This document shows positions 22,235 through 30,371 of a DNA stretch of 32,427 bases, in pieces; position 1 is the stretch's first letter, and every line of letters starts with the position of its first letter. The notes under the pieces were generated by a model. That model was not told where the DNA came from. It saw only the letters and a program-made list of their open reading frames with translations, and did not search any database. A program made the translations under genes and the position numbers. The stretch spans positions 1 to 32,427 of the forward strand of contig JAYZDF010000075.1 of assembly GCA_036337945.1 (NCBI GenBank). The letters are read 5' to 3'. Source of the DNA: JAYZDF01 sp036337945. GTDB lineage: Bacteria > Myxococcota > Kuafuiibacteriia > Kuafuiibacteriales > Kuafuiibacteriaceae.

Positions 22235-23128
22235 TTAGTTTCCCCTTCGGCGTAACATTTCAGAAAGCGCATCCGCTGCATGTTTACGGATCTCCGGTTT
22301 TGGGTGTCCCGCTTTAAGTGTAAACAAATACGCTTCGGCCTGTTTGCCGCCTATCTCTGCTATACCAAAAATTATTTGAGTCAGATAGATCTCATGTCGA
22401 CGTTGAGCGGAATCAATCAAGGGCTTCACTGCTCTCTTGTCCCGAATTGCGATAAGTGCACCAATCAGCTCTATCTCAACTTCTGGATGGAGACCGTCCT
22501 CTTGTAGCCATTTAATCAAAGAGGGTACCGTCTCCTTCAGTTTTCGCTTTCGAACCTCGGATACAACGTGCAATCTTCGGTCACGGGGTGACGACTCCAA
22601 GGCTTTGATTACCTCTGTCGAGGATGCTTTTCTCAGTTTTATGTGAAATTCGAGTAAATCTAGAACGGCCTTCACTTCAGACAAAACCGATTCTTGATTA
22701 GATGTAAGGACGCGAAAGTTTCGGGCTTTAGCCCTGCGAACTCGGAACTCCCGCTCCTTCCATAAATGGGGCTGATTCGTAACGACACGTGCCCGAGCGG
22801 AGATTGTTACGCGTCGAGCCACTGCGTCTTTTGGTGCTTTTCCGTTTGATTCAGCGATGGCCTCACCTTCTAACGCCTCCTCAAAGTTCAGAATGACTTG
22901 CCAGGTTGCTTTGGGATCTTCTGCCGTGGTCGGAAGAAACTGCGTCCAATCTTGTAGAGTCTCTTTTGCTGTTTTTTCGACGGTGTTCCTTTCCGTTTTC
23001 CATACTTCGGAGCGAAAAATACCTACGTCATCTGTAACCAGTAACTCCGGCGACTGTCGGTTCTGTGTGCAGGCAACCAATGTTGCTGCGGTAGTGAAAA
23101 TCAGGAATGATGTTCTGAGTCTAAACAC
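22235..23128 (-). CDS. HEAT-repeat lipoprotein
   Basis: A 297-aa predicted lipoprotein. The N-terminus (FRLRTSFLIFTTAATLVAC) is a signal peptide with lipobox LVAC. The middle part, up to about residue 170, is of unknown fold. The C-terminal roughly 110 residues form two or three HEAT-like helical repeats (ETVPSLIKWLQ, VEIELIGALIAIRDKRAVKPLI, IIFGIAEIGGKQAEAYLF), suggesting protein binding. I start at GTG 23128, which overlaps the metallophosphoesterase stop slightly. A TTG at 23173 is possible but would add 15 residues ahead of the signal peptide. Confidence 0.7.
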   Translation of the reverse strand: MFRLRTSFLIFTTAATLVACTQNRQSPELLVTDDVGIFRSEVWKTERNTVEKTAKETLQDWTQFLPTTAEDPKATWQVILNFEEALEGEAIAESNGKAPKDAVARRVTISARARVVTNQPHLWKEREFRVRRAKARNFRVLTSNQESVLSEVKAVLDLLEFHIKLRKASSTEVIKALESSPRDRRLHVVSEVRKRKLKETVPSLIKWLQEDGLHPEVEIELIGALIAIRDKRAVKPLIDSAQRRHEIYLTQIIFGIAEIGGKQAEAYLFTLKAGHPKPEIRKHAADALSEMLRRRGN

Positions 23129-23855
23129 CAATGAGAAGTCGCATTCCGAAGTTTTGCGCCAAGCCAGAATCAATGATCTTCTTCATCTGTGATTCCACAT
23201 CGTACTCTACTCTTACGTACGAAAATTCATCAGTCTCTGTGTCATAGAGGCCAGCACATGCCCTTGGGTCATAGTCTCGGGGTTGTCCAACAGAGCCGAC
23301 CGTAACGATGTATCTCATCTCATCGTTCATTCGAAATTTCGGGGCCACGACATCCATTGCATCGTCTTCTGATAGAGCGAAAACTTTAGTCAGGTGGGAG
23401 TGCCCTATAAAGGTGGCTTTGGGTAACTCGTCTCGCATGGTCAACAGACCACGAGCTTGCTCGGCAGCAAAAATATAGTCGTACTCAGAAGGGTTGAGAG
23501 GTGAGCCGTGACAGTACAATGCGTCGCCCTGCTTCACTGTGTAAGGAAGTTCCTTTAACCAGTCGATGTTCTCTTTGGACAGCTGCCCCTCACACCAATC
23601 TAACGCCTCGCGCGCAGCATCGTAGTAATAGGAATAATCCATGCGTCCGGCGACGGCAGCATCGTGGTTTCCGAGCAAACTAAATTCACAAAGCTCTCGT
23701 ACTTTCGTGCAACATGCGTCGGGATCGGCACCGTAACCCACCGTATCACCAAGACAAACGTACTTGTCCACTCCACCGCGTCGCTCGAACTCTTCGAGAA
23801 TCGCTTCGAGCGCTTCGATGTTCCCGTGAATATCAGATAGAATTCCGATTCGCAT
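23121..23855 (-). CDS. Metallophosphoesterase (YfcE/MJ0936-like)
   Basis: A 244-aa cytosolic calcineurin-like phosphoesterase. All metal-ligand blocks are present: SDIHGN (D8, H10), CLGDTVGYG, LLGNHD, CHGSP and GHSHLT. Relatives include YfcE, MJ0936 and bacterial phosphodiesterases and dNMP or diadenosine polyphosphate hydrolases; the substrate is not predictable from sequence. It has the best promoter of its operon (23868-23896), and AAAGGAG ends 3 nt before the ATG. Downstream genes overlap or abut it, so it probably leads a run of four genes or more. Confidence 0.87.
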   Translation of the reverse strand: MRIGILSDIHGNIEALEAILEEFERRGGVDKYVCLGDTVGYGADPDACCTKVRELCEFSLLGNHDAAVAGRMDYSYYYDAAREALDWCEGQLSKENIDWLKELPYTVKQGDALYCHGSPLNPSEYDYIFAAEQARGLLTMRDELPKATFIGHSHLTKVFALSEDDAMDVVAPKFRMNDEMRYIVTVGSVGQPRDYDPRACAGLYDTETDEFSYVRVEYDVESQMKKIIDSGLAQNFGMRLLIGV

Positions 23856-23867
23856 AAACTCCTTTGG

Positions 23868-23896
23868 AACCTAGTTTGCAAATCTCCAGTTGGCAA
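23868..23896 (-). promoter_or_regulatory. Sigma-70-like promoter of the metallophosphoesterase operon
   Basis: Minus strand TTGCCA (23891-23896), 17-nt spacer, TAGGTT (23868-23873). The -10 ends 12 nt before the ATG at 23855, leaving a very short leader that still contains AAAGGAG. It lies in the largest gap of the window (23856-23990), where I see nothing else convincing. Confidence 0.55.
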
Positions 23897-23990
23897 TTAT
23901 CGTCCGCACAATTCTGAAAGAAAATCATTTCAACAATCCTTTAGTCGCGAATTACCCGACAAAGTACATTTTCTCTTGACCATCCGGCCC

Positions 23991-24230
23991 CTAGCCAGAG
24001 GTGTCCCGGGTAGCCTCCTCTTCCAAAACAAAGAGCATCGCCAATGAAACCTCGGCCAGACGGGCGTAGAGTACCGCTTTTCTTTCAATACTCATCTTGC
24101 TTGCGGCTCGAGCCAGGTTCATGCGACCGATATCAGAATCACGCTCCTTAGCCCACTGGCCTAGAACTTTCCCTAGGCTCTCATCCATCGAAAATCGATT
24201 TTTCGCCCGCTTTGGGTCTCTGGGGCTCAA
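23991..24230 (-). CDS. Small protein of unknown function
   Basis: A 79-aa basic-then-acidic, mostly helical protein without signal peptide. The N-terminal third is lysine/arginine-rich (SPRDPKRAKNRF), the rest is predicted helix ending LAMLFVLEEEA. The TTG start at 24230 overlaps the upstream stop as TTGA, with AGAGG upstream; ATG 24188 is the alternative. It looks cotranscribed and coupled with the gene before it, which supports both being real. No family recognised. Confidence 0.5.
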   Translation of the reverse strand: MSPRDPKRAKNRFSMDESLGKVLGQWAKERDSDIGRMNLARAASKMSIERKAVLYARLAEVSLAMLFVLEEEATRDTSG

Positions 24231-24688
24231 GGCTCCACCTCTCCGGGTGCATCAGCGGTGGCCTCAGTTGCGGATTCTCGCTCGGGCCCGACGGAGCGAG
24301 AAGGCGTTTGATGTTCTCGCTTACGCTTCAGTCGAGAGGCACCTAATCCTTGTTTCGTGCTCATTTCGTCAGCGCGGCGAATCGCCTCAGCCAAAACGGG
24401 GTCAGTGACTTGGGGCGGCTCTGGGTCAAGTAGGCCTCTCGCGGTGTGCGCTAATCGCTCTCCATTGACCCGTGAAATGACGCCTAGTCCTAGACCTTTC
24501 GACGTGGCCGCGCCGATCACTGCCGCAGTCAGCTCTGTTCTCCTCTCTGAGGCTTGTTCAAGCTGCCTGATCCAGTCTTCAATTGACAATCCGAGCGCCC
24601 GAGCAAGCGATTTTTGGTCCCTTACCCAGCTCGTAACGAATGTAGACTTTTCGATCATAGCTTCTTGCTGTTGACCATGGCACACCAT
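24227..24688 (-). CDS. Protein of unknown function
   Basis: A 153-aa protein with no signal peptide. Helical segments (SLARALGLSIEDWIRQLEQASERR) are followed by GLGLGVISRVNGERLAHTARGLLDPEPP and a charged, disordered C-terminus. The family is not recognised. The start is uncertain: the frame is open to a TTG at 24778, which would overlap the divergent lipoprotein start and its promoter; ATG 24688 avoids this, and ATG 24658 is possible. It is coupled to the 79-aa gene downstream. Confidence 0.5.
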   Translation of the reverse strand: MVCHGQQQEAMIEKSTFVTSWVRDQKSLARALGLSIEDWIRQLEQASERRTELTAAVIGAATSKGLGLGVISRVNGERLAHTARGLLDPEPPQVTDPVLAEAIRRADEMSTKQGLGASRLKRKREHQTPSRSVGPERESATEATADAPGEVEP

Positions 24689-24727
24689 GAAAAGAAGTTT
24701 CAAGTCCCGCGTAGTGTTCCGTGACGC

Positions 24728-24756
24728 TTGCAGCAACCACCGGTAATGGCTATGTT
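24728..24756 (+). promoter_or_regulatory. Candidate promoter of the phosphoesterase-like lipoprotein gene
   Basis: TTGCAG (24728-24733), 17-nt spacer, TATGTT (24751-24756), then 9 nt to the ATG at 24766. There is no Shine-Dalgarno in between, so a leaderless transcript is likely if the promoter is used. Confidence 0.5.
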
Positions 24757-24765
24757 CGCCGTCGT

Positions 24766-25824
24766 ATGATGAAGTCAAAAAACTTGCTTCGACTGTGCAT
24801 ATCTAGCCTTTTGCTCCTCACTTCCTGTAAGAAAAAAGAGCCGGCTCCAACCCAAGAGATAAAAGCGCCGAAAACTCAAAATCCGTCACAGGTCGCGAAA
24901 AATCCCTCGAAACCATCCTGCATAAAACCTTGGTCGACCAAAGGTCCGCTCGCGGAGGTCTCCATCGGTTCATACCGAATCACTACGCAAGGTGGGAGGC
25001 TCACGGCAACAAGCACACCTGCATCCAGCAGTTTCATCTTCGGCGTTATCGCAGATATCAAAGACAGCAATCCGGAGAATTTAGCAAACCTCCAAAAATA
25101 TGCGGACCACTTCCTTGAAAAAAAGGTTCAAGCCATTTTGCTCCCAGGCGATATCGGGGATTCAAGCGAACAAATCGAGGAAATTCTCGTCCAACTCTCC
25201 GAAACAAAACTTCCGATTTTGACGCTGATGGGAAACAGGGAAAGCCAAGCAGCCTACAATTCCGCTATCAAGGCGGCCAAGGCAAAGTACCCAGGGATTA
25301 TCGACCTCAACCACTATCGAGCTGCAAGCTTTGACCAAGTCGCATTCATCTCCGTTCCAGGCTATCACAACAAGATCTATATTCACGCTCGGGACGGCTG
25401 CCATTACACGCCAGAAGACGTAGACGCGACGCAAGCAATCGCGAAATCTGTAGAGCAAAAAACGAGAATCCTGGTAAGCCACGGTCCGCCTCGCCAGGAA
25501 GGAGCTCTCGCCCTCGACCGCACACTAGAAGAAGCGAATGTCGGGGATCCTGAGCTTCAAAATCTTCTTTCCGAAATGAATATTCCCTTTGGAATCTTCG
25601 CAAACATCCACGAGGCCGGAGGACACGCAACCACGCAAAGCGGCACAGAACGCGTGAGGCCTGGGGAATTCGTTGAAAGTTTTTATTTGAATCCAGGACC
25701 AGCGGATTCCGTCCGTTGGGCGATGAATGATCAAACCGAATCTATAGGTATGGTCGCCGTTGTTGAGGTTAAGGGCAGCAAAGCTCAGTATTCGATATAT
25801 CGACTCGATTCGGCAGAAGAGTAA
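24766..25824 (+). CDS. Metallophosphoesterase-fold lipoprotein with degenerate metal site
   Basis: A 352-aa predicted lipoprotein: signal peptide, lipobox LTSC with the lipidated cysteine at residue 21, then a lysine- and proline-rich tether (KKKEPAPTQ). The rest follows the calcineurin-like phosphoesterase order, but ligands are changed. The first block D-x-H reads DIK (D97, K99). The second, GDIGDS, keeps its aspartates. The third, GNHE, reads GNRE (N157, R158). VSHGPP keeps its histidine. The last GHxH is replaced by ANIHE. It may be a non-catalytic or re-tooled member. Two adjacent ATGs (24766, 24769) can start it. Confidence 0.75.
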   Translation: MMKSKNLLRLCISSLLLLTSCKKKEPAPTQEIKAPKTQNPSQVAKNPSKPSCIKPWSTKGPLAEVSIGSYRITTQGGRLTATSTPASSSFIFGVIADIKDSNPENLANLQKYADHFLEKKVQAILLPGDIGDSSEQIEEILVQLSETKLPILTLMGNRESQAAYNSAIKAAKAKYPGIIDLNHYRAASFDQVAFISVPGYHNKIYIHARDGCHYTPEDVDATQAIAKSVEQKTRILVSHGPPRQEGALALDRTLEEANVGDPELQNLLSEMNIPFGIFANIHEAGGHATTQSGTERVRPGEFVESFYLNPGPADSVRWAMNDQTESIGMVAVVEVKGSKAQYSIYRLDSAEE

Positions 25825-25857
25825 TCAGTTCGAAGAGATTTACGGGGGGCGTCTCTG

Positions 25858-25885
25858 TTGTATAGCGCCTTTGTCATGCTACCGT
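25858..25885 (+). promoter_or_regulatory. Candidate promoter of the PEGA membrane protein gene
   Basis: TTGTAT (25858-25863), 16-nt spacer, TACCGT (25880-25885), ending 6 nt before the GTG at 25892. No Shine-Dalgarno is seen. Matches to consensus are moderate. Confidence 0.35.
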
Positions 25886-25891
25886 AGTTCC

Positions 25892-26872
25892 GTGAGCAAC
25901 CGCGACTCGAAAGACGCGTGGGCAGGGATCGTCAATCTAGATGAAGTCCCAGATTCCTCGGCTAGCCCTGAAAATGAATGGGAACAATCCGAGGTTATCA
26001 CCCAGGACCATCCTCTCGTCGATAGCCTCCCACTCAGGGTCGAATCGAAGCGTACATTCGACCAATCGCAGACCGACAAGTTTGACTTAGCGGAAAGAAC
26101 AGACCCAGCCATCCAAGCCCCGCCAAACCAACCGAGACTGCGGGTCTCTCCAATTAAAGAAAAAGGCGTGGACCTTGAAGCCGTCTTTAATGAGCCAAAT
26201 GAGGATACTGAATCGCAGGCTCCTAAAATCGCATCGGTGTCTGAAGCGTTCAACAACGCCTCCCCTATTTCGAATCTTGAAGAGACAGCCGACAAGTCCT
26301 GGGACCCAAAAATCAAACCGACCTGGCGCGAATATAAAAAAAGCCTCCTGACAGGCGCGCTCGGCGTGGTTTGCATCGTCGCCGTCATATTCATTGACAG
26401 CACCTCGTCTGACAAAACAGAGGACCCCCTTCGACCGAGCACCTCGGCAAATAGAAAGCTAGAACGGATAGAACGCGCACGCGCCGGGCAATTACCTCGC
26501 CGTCCGGAAAACTCAGAGACTACATCACCTGTGTTACAGCCGCAAAAGACAGAACAAGATGCGGCAAAGGACGCTGCTCCAGAGCCTTCGGCAGACGAGT
26601 TAGAAAGAACGAATGATGCTGACTATGAGAATGTACCCCCACCGCCAAAAGCAGTACTGCCGATGATGTCTATCCTCAGCGAACCACTCGGGGCGTTGGT
26701 AGAGATAAACGGAAAAGTCTATGGAAAAACACCGCTGATCCGGCAGAGCCCTCAATCGAAAGGCTCTCTCAAGCTGAGGTTACGATTCAAGCATTATGAA
26801 ACGCTGAATACGAAAGTGTGGCCAAACAAGGATGGACACTACGAAGCAAAGCTTATTCTGAAGAGAAAATGA
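25892..26872 (+). CDS. Single-pass membrane protein with C-terminal PEGA-like domain
   Basis: A 326-aa protein. Residues 1 to about 145 are acidic, polar and probably disordered in the cytoplasm. One membrane helix follows (SLLTGALGVVCIVAVIFID). Next comes a proline-, glutamate- and alanine-rich linker, then a C-terminal PEGA-like beta domain (MMSILSEPLGALVEINGKVY, YGKTPLIR) lying outside. The layout matches myxobacterial PEGA proteins, often attached to kinases or surface structures, but no kinase is present here. The frame runs upstream into the previous gene; I start at GTG 25892, the first start after that gene's stop. Convergent with the next gene, 20 nt away. Confidence 0.75.
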   Translation: MSNRDSKDAWAGIVNLDEVPDSSASPENEWEQSEVITQDHPLVDSLPLRVESKRTFDQSQTDKFDLAERTDPAIQAPPNQPRLRVSPIKEKGVDLEAVFNEPNEDTESQAPKIASVSEAFNNASPISNLEETADKSWDPKIKPTWREYKKSLLTGALGVVCIVAVIFIDSTSSDKTEDPLRPSTSANRKLERIERARAGQLPRRPENSETTSPVLQPQKTEQDAAKDAAPEPSADELERTNDADYENVPPPPKAVLPMMSILSEPLGALVEINGKVYGKTPLIRQSPQSKGSLKLRLRFKHYETLNTKVWPNKDGHYEAKLILKRK

Positions 26873-26892
26873 ACAGAGTATGAAGTCTCTCT

Positions 26893-27846
26893 TTAGCCAT
26901 CTTCCGTTTCATTGGGGTCTTTACCCGCAATTTCTTCTTCCGTAGCTTCAACTTCATCAGCATCCCACTCTTGACCGTCGCTTAGGCGCCAGCCGGGCGG
27001 GACCTCCAATTTCTCCCACTTCAGAACGCTCTCAACCTCACCACCGCCACCACGGCGAGTGCTATAGGTGAGCTCCATATCAATCTTCACGGATTCTGCT
27101 GGAAGAACCGCTAGTCGAATGGTGCCGATCGAAACGAAAGATGGGAAAAAGTCGATATTCTTGTGAGGTGAAGTAATGATGATGTAAGGCTCTGAAGAAC
27201 CTTCAACCCTACCGAGAACTTTTTCTACGTCCTTCTCAACTTTCTTACGTCCCTCTTTGACCATCTCTTTTTCAACTTTCCAGATGCGAGTGATGATATC
27301 TCCCCAACTTACATCAGTGCTGTCTTCGAGTCCCCAGAAGAAAAAATCACCTTGTAGGAGAGGTGCCCCATTTGGATCCGTCGTTCGTTGGAGGTTGTAA
27401 ATATCTAGCCGTGTGTCACCCTTGCCTTTAGCAGTGAGTACGGGCCGCCAGTCTTGACCTTTGAGAATGTCGTAAGCTTTTCGAACGATTTTATGTCGTT
27501 CGAGCATTCTTTTCCGCTGACCTTCGTCAACGCTTCCTTTTTCAAACTCTTCCTCCACTAATTTAGTGTAGCTTTCTATGTCGCGCGCTTCGGGATTCTT
27601 TGCGTACACCGTTCGATCAAGTTCTTCGTCGTAGCTCTTCAACGCAGCCTTGATATTGCGCAGGTATTCGGCACCATCTTCCTGATTGATAGCGTCTCGA
27701 GCGCGACTCGCGAAGTTACGGCGAACCTTCGATAGATTCTTGCTGATTTCTTCGCGCTGCGCCACGTCCTGTTTCTGAACGTAGACATATCCACCCATCA
27801 CGAGAAGAATGACGAAAATGACGATAACACTGAAAAAGTTTTTCAT
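26893..27846 (-). CDS. Membrane-anchored coiled-coil protein of unknown function
   Basis: A 317-aa protein with one N-terminal membrane helix (FFSVIVIFVILLVMGGYVYV), then a long charged helical region (about residues 20-135) with coiled-coil character. A second region, beta-rich, includes SEPYIIITSPHKNIDFF and IDMELTYSTRRGGGGEVESVL. The C-terminus is acidic. I do not recognise the family; the topology recalls type IV pilus or secretion-system assembly proteins, but no such genes are nearby. ATG 27846 starts right at the helix; a TTG at 27885 would add 13 residues (QALQKGNKAQDR). Two perfect palindromes lie 60-96 bp upstream of the ATG. Confidence 0.65.
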   Translation of the reverse strand: MKNFFSVIVIFVILLVMGGYVYVQKQDVAQREEISKNLSKVRRNFASRARDAINQEDGAEYLRNIKAALKSYDEELDRTVYAKNPEARDIESYTKLVEEEFEKGSVDEGQRKRMLERHKIVRKAYDILKGQDWRPVLTAKGKGDTRLDIYNLQRTTDPNGAPLLQGDFFFWGLEDSTDVSWGDIITRIWKVEKEMVKEGRKKVEKDVEKVLGRVEGSSEPYIIITSPHKNIDFFPSFVSIGTIRLAVLPAESVKIDMELTYSTRRGGGGEVESVLKWEKLEVPPGWRLSDGQEWDADEVEATEEEIAGKDPNETEDG

Positions 27847-27905
27847 GCGGTCTTGGGCTTTATTACCTTTCTGAAGCGCTTGCAATCGGAATGCTGGGCA
27901 GCTAC

Positions 27906-27919
27906 GTCAACGGGTTGAC
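27906..27919. repeat. Perfect palindrome GTCAAC-GG-GTTGAC
   Basis: Six-bp arms with a 2-nt centre, just upstream of the anchored coiled-coil gene and 5 bp from the second palindrome (27925-27942). The short centre suits a dimeric regulator site better than an RNA hairpin. Confidence 0.5.
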
Positions 27920-27924
27920 CCTTG

Positions 27925-27942
27925 ATCGGACGAACGTCCGAT
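27925..27942. repeat. Perfect palindrome ATCGGACG-AA-CGTCCGAT
   Basis: Eight-bp arms with a 2-nt centre, 4 nt after the HAD gene stop. No U-run follows on the minus strand, so it is not a standard terminator. As RNA it could still fold with a 4-nt loop. It pairs with the neighbouring palindrome as a possible double operator. Confidence 0.55.
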
Positions 27943-27946
27943 AGAT

Positions 27947-28633
27947 TCAGGGTTCTGAGCGCAAAATCTGTCCGATCAACCCCTGAAAAGCGGCGAGATT
28001 CCACTCGCTCAAGTGGTAAGGCACCTTTCCTGGTTCCTGAGATGAAAACAGGACAGGAACAAAGCCCGAGGATTGTGCTCCAAGAACATCTGTGTCTTCA
28101 CGATCCCCAATATAGATCCACGTATGAATGTTCTGTCTACACGATGCTCGAACTGTCTGAAATCCCGCTGAATTAGGTTTCAGTGCGCCGCTTTCCTCAG
28201 CACCAAAACAACCACTCCAACCTACCCGTTCGAGCCCAAGGTTAGACAATTTTTGCTGTGGCGGATAGTCGGAGAGAACCGCAACCGCTGCACCTTGCTG
28301 GACGGCCCAAGCAAGGGATTCTCGAGCACCCGTGAATGGTTTGGTATTTTTCGTCATCACCTCTGCCAAACGGAGCTTCAAGTCAGCGAGCTGCCTCATC
28401 ACCGTGTCGGCCGGCATTCCGAGAGCTTCTGCTACTCGACCAGCTTCCGCTTCTAAAAATTCGTGATGAGTCGCAAATGAAGTTTCAATAGTTCGCATTT
28501 CTTCACGAGTTCGATACATGACTCGAAGAAGGCCCAAGTGCTTACGCAGCCTCCAGGCGACCCTCCATTTAGACACGGGGTACAAGGTGCCATCCACATC
28601 TAAACAGATTCCCACTTGTGAGAGATCAATCAT
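27947..28633 (-). CDS. HAD-superfamily hydrolase
   Basis: A 228-aa haloacid dehalogenase-like hydrolase. Motif I is LDVDGTL (nucleophile D and acid D), motif II AVLSDYPP, motif III lysine in ALKPNSAGF, motif IV IGDREDTDVLGA. A helical cap lies between motifs I and II. It is a probable phosphatase; the substrate is unknown. It follows the GH3 gene by 7 nt in the nucleoside phosphorylase run, so a sugar phosphate or nucleotide substrate is a reasonable guess, since deoxyribose 1-phosphate is a product of its operon partners. Confidence 0.85.
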   Translation of the reverse strand: MIDLSQVGICLDVDGTLYPVSKWRVAWRLRKHLGLLRVMYRTREEMRTIETSFATHHEFLEAEAGRVAEALGMPADTVMRQLADLKLRLAEVMTKNTKPFTGARESLAWAVQQGAAVAVLSDYPPQQKLSNLGLERVGWSGCFGAEESGALKPNSAGFQTVRASCRQNIHTWIYIGDREDTDVLGAQSSGFVPVLFSSQEPGKVPYHLSEWNLAAFQGLIGQILRSEP

Positions 28634-28640
28634 ACCAAGC

Positions 28641-30371
28641 CTACTCCCACCACTCTTGTACGCCTAGCGCCTCTAACGAATCCAAATTCGAATATAGCAA
28701 ACGAGGTTTCACATGATTTTCCGGGGCACCTAACTTAATCCGTCGCGCTCTTTCTCGTTCGAATGCTCCTGATTGGAGAAGTGCTAGTTGTGGTGCAGCG
28801 AGCCTTTGCGACTGACGCTTTGCTGCATACTCAATATTGAATTTTTGCAGCTGCTCATCACAAGCGTTGAGGACTCTTCTTATCTCGTCTTCTTCGTTTT
28901 GTTCCGATTCAGGTTCGATTCCGAACACATAGCGCGGCGGAGTAGAGTAGCGAATAGCGACACAAAACCCTCGCATACCGAAACTGCACGATTCAGCCAC
29001 CGCGGATAATGCCCGCGTCACATGGGAATCACCAACTTTCTCACCCGTTACACTAAGCATGTTCCCACCTTTGTGTACGAACTCGATGCGGGCCGTTTTG
29101 TTGTAGTAACCAACGCACTCGACCACATCATTGATATCGTATCTGTAAAGTCCGTGCGCGCCGGTGATAATGACGCGATAACGTTGCCCTACTTCTAGTT
29201 CGTGACTCAATAACGGTATCGCATCTTTAGGATTAATCTCTGCAATCTCTTCTGGAATGAACTCTATTATATGTCCCGTGACCGCAACCACGCCATCCGC
29301 ACCTTCAGGGTCTAAAACAAGACTCATACCACCTTCACTCGCGAGATAGCCAAAATCCATTCTTCTTTTACCCGGGAAGTATTGATCGAGTTGCTTCAAA
29401 TAAAAGGGAGCATTTCCGCCTTTCCAACAAAACAAGCCCACTAGGTTAGGCCAAATTTCTGTTGGCAAGATAAGACGGTTTTCGCGAATTGCAGTCTCAA
29501 TTTTTTGAGCGTTACGAGGGTGTGACTTGAGCTTTTGTCTCAGCTCAGTAGCAATTGAGTCTGGTATATTATCCCAGTTATCGAGCGTGCCGTTACGAAG
29601 ATCTGTAACAAGCCTTGGAGCAAACTGTTGAAGTTTCTGGGCAATAAGCACTAGAGTAGAAGGATTTATTGTCGCAGCCAGCGTCACGTCCTCTTGAGTC
29701 GCAAACCTCAAAAGAAGATAGTATTTTGCATCAAAGTCATCTACGAGGAAAACGGATCGAGGGACAGCCTCCATACCAAAGGTATCCTTCGGTAATTCTT
29801 CCTGTGATCTCATGCCGCTCATTGCGACAGTAATCGAGCCATATGGAACCCCACCCGGCGTGTTTCCTTCAATTTTCGGACTATGTACACCGAGGACCTT
29901 GCCTCTTATGAGACCAGGAAAGTGTTGCATAACCTGTCTCATCCAAACTCGCCTTGGTTTACGAAACTCCATAAGGTAGACGTCATTGATAGGTATGTAT
30001 TTAGGTTCCCCAGTCGTACCACTAGATCTTGCGAAAAAACTTATCTTATCGGGACAAAGAACATTCTCTTCTCCGCTCACCATTCGTTGGATATAAGGTT
30101 CGAAATCCTCATAGCGACGAATAGGAACTTTTGCCTGATAATCCGATAGACTCTGAATTTTAGCGAAGTCATGCTCGCGACCAAAAGAGGTATCCTTGGC
30201 GCGCTGTAGTAAAAGCATCAGACGCTTTACTTGGGTTGTCTTCGGCTCTTTAGAAGCCGCTTCGAACTGACTCCACGAGCGACTAAACAAACATCGAGCC
30301 AACGCGCTCAAGACGAAATCAGGTAATAAGCGCAGAACAAAGAGAAAGCTTTTGGCGATGAGTGAAATCAC
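28641..30371 (-). CDS. GH3-family acyl-adenylate synthetase
   Basis: A 576-aa member of the GH3 family, the adenylate-forming enzymes best known in plants for joining amino acids to auxin or jasmonate. Visible: FARSSGTTGEPKYIP (phosphate loop), FGYLASEGGMSLVL, and HGLYRYDINDVVECVGYYNK, all diagnostic of GH3. The first 20 residues are hydrophobic and may attach it to the membrane. Bacterial GH3 proteins have mostly unknown substrates. Its ATG overlaps the stop of the purine nucleoside phosphorylase gene, so it is coupled to nucleoside salvage. That link is unexpected and is discussed as a finding. Confidence 0.88.
   Translation of the reverse strand: MISLIAKSFLFVLRLLPDFVLSALARCLFSRSWSQFEAASKEPKTTQVKRLMLLLQRAKDTSFGREHDFAKIQSLSDYQAKVPIRRYEDFEPYIQRMVSGEENVLCPDKISFFARSSGTTGEPKYIPINDVYLMEFRKPRRVWMRQVMQHFPGLIRGKVLGVHSPKIEGNTPGGVPYGSITVAMSGMRSQEELPKDTFGMEAVPRSVFLVDDFDAKYYLLLRFATQEDVTLAATINPSTLVLIAQKLQQFAPRLVTDLRNGTLDNWDNIPDSIATELRQKLKSHPRNAQKIETAIRENRLILPTEIWPNLVGLFCWKGGNAPFYLKQLDQYFPGKRRMDFGYLASEGGMSLVLDPEGADGVVAVTGHIIEFIPEEIAEINPKDAIPLLSHELEVGQRYRVIITGAHGLYRYDINDVVECVGYYNKTARIEFVHKGGNMLSVTGEKVGDSHVTRALSAVAESCSFGMRGFCVAIRYSTPPRYVFGIEPESEQNEEDEIRRVLNACDEQLQKFNIEYAAKRQSQRLAAPQLALLQSGAFERERARRIKLGAPENHVKPRLLYSNLDSLEALGVQEWWE

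Noticed and set aside
25879..26442. 187-aa minus-strand frame opposite the PEGA membrane protein
   Set aside because: Serine-rich translation antisense to a disordered but coherent protein with a membrane helix and PEGA domain.
27925..27942. LexA box
   Set aside because: Only one half matches the CGAAC half-site, and the palindrome centre does not fit known LexA spacings.
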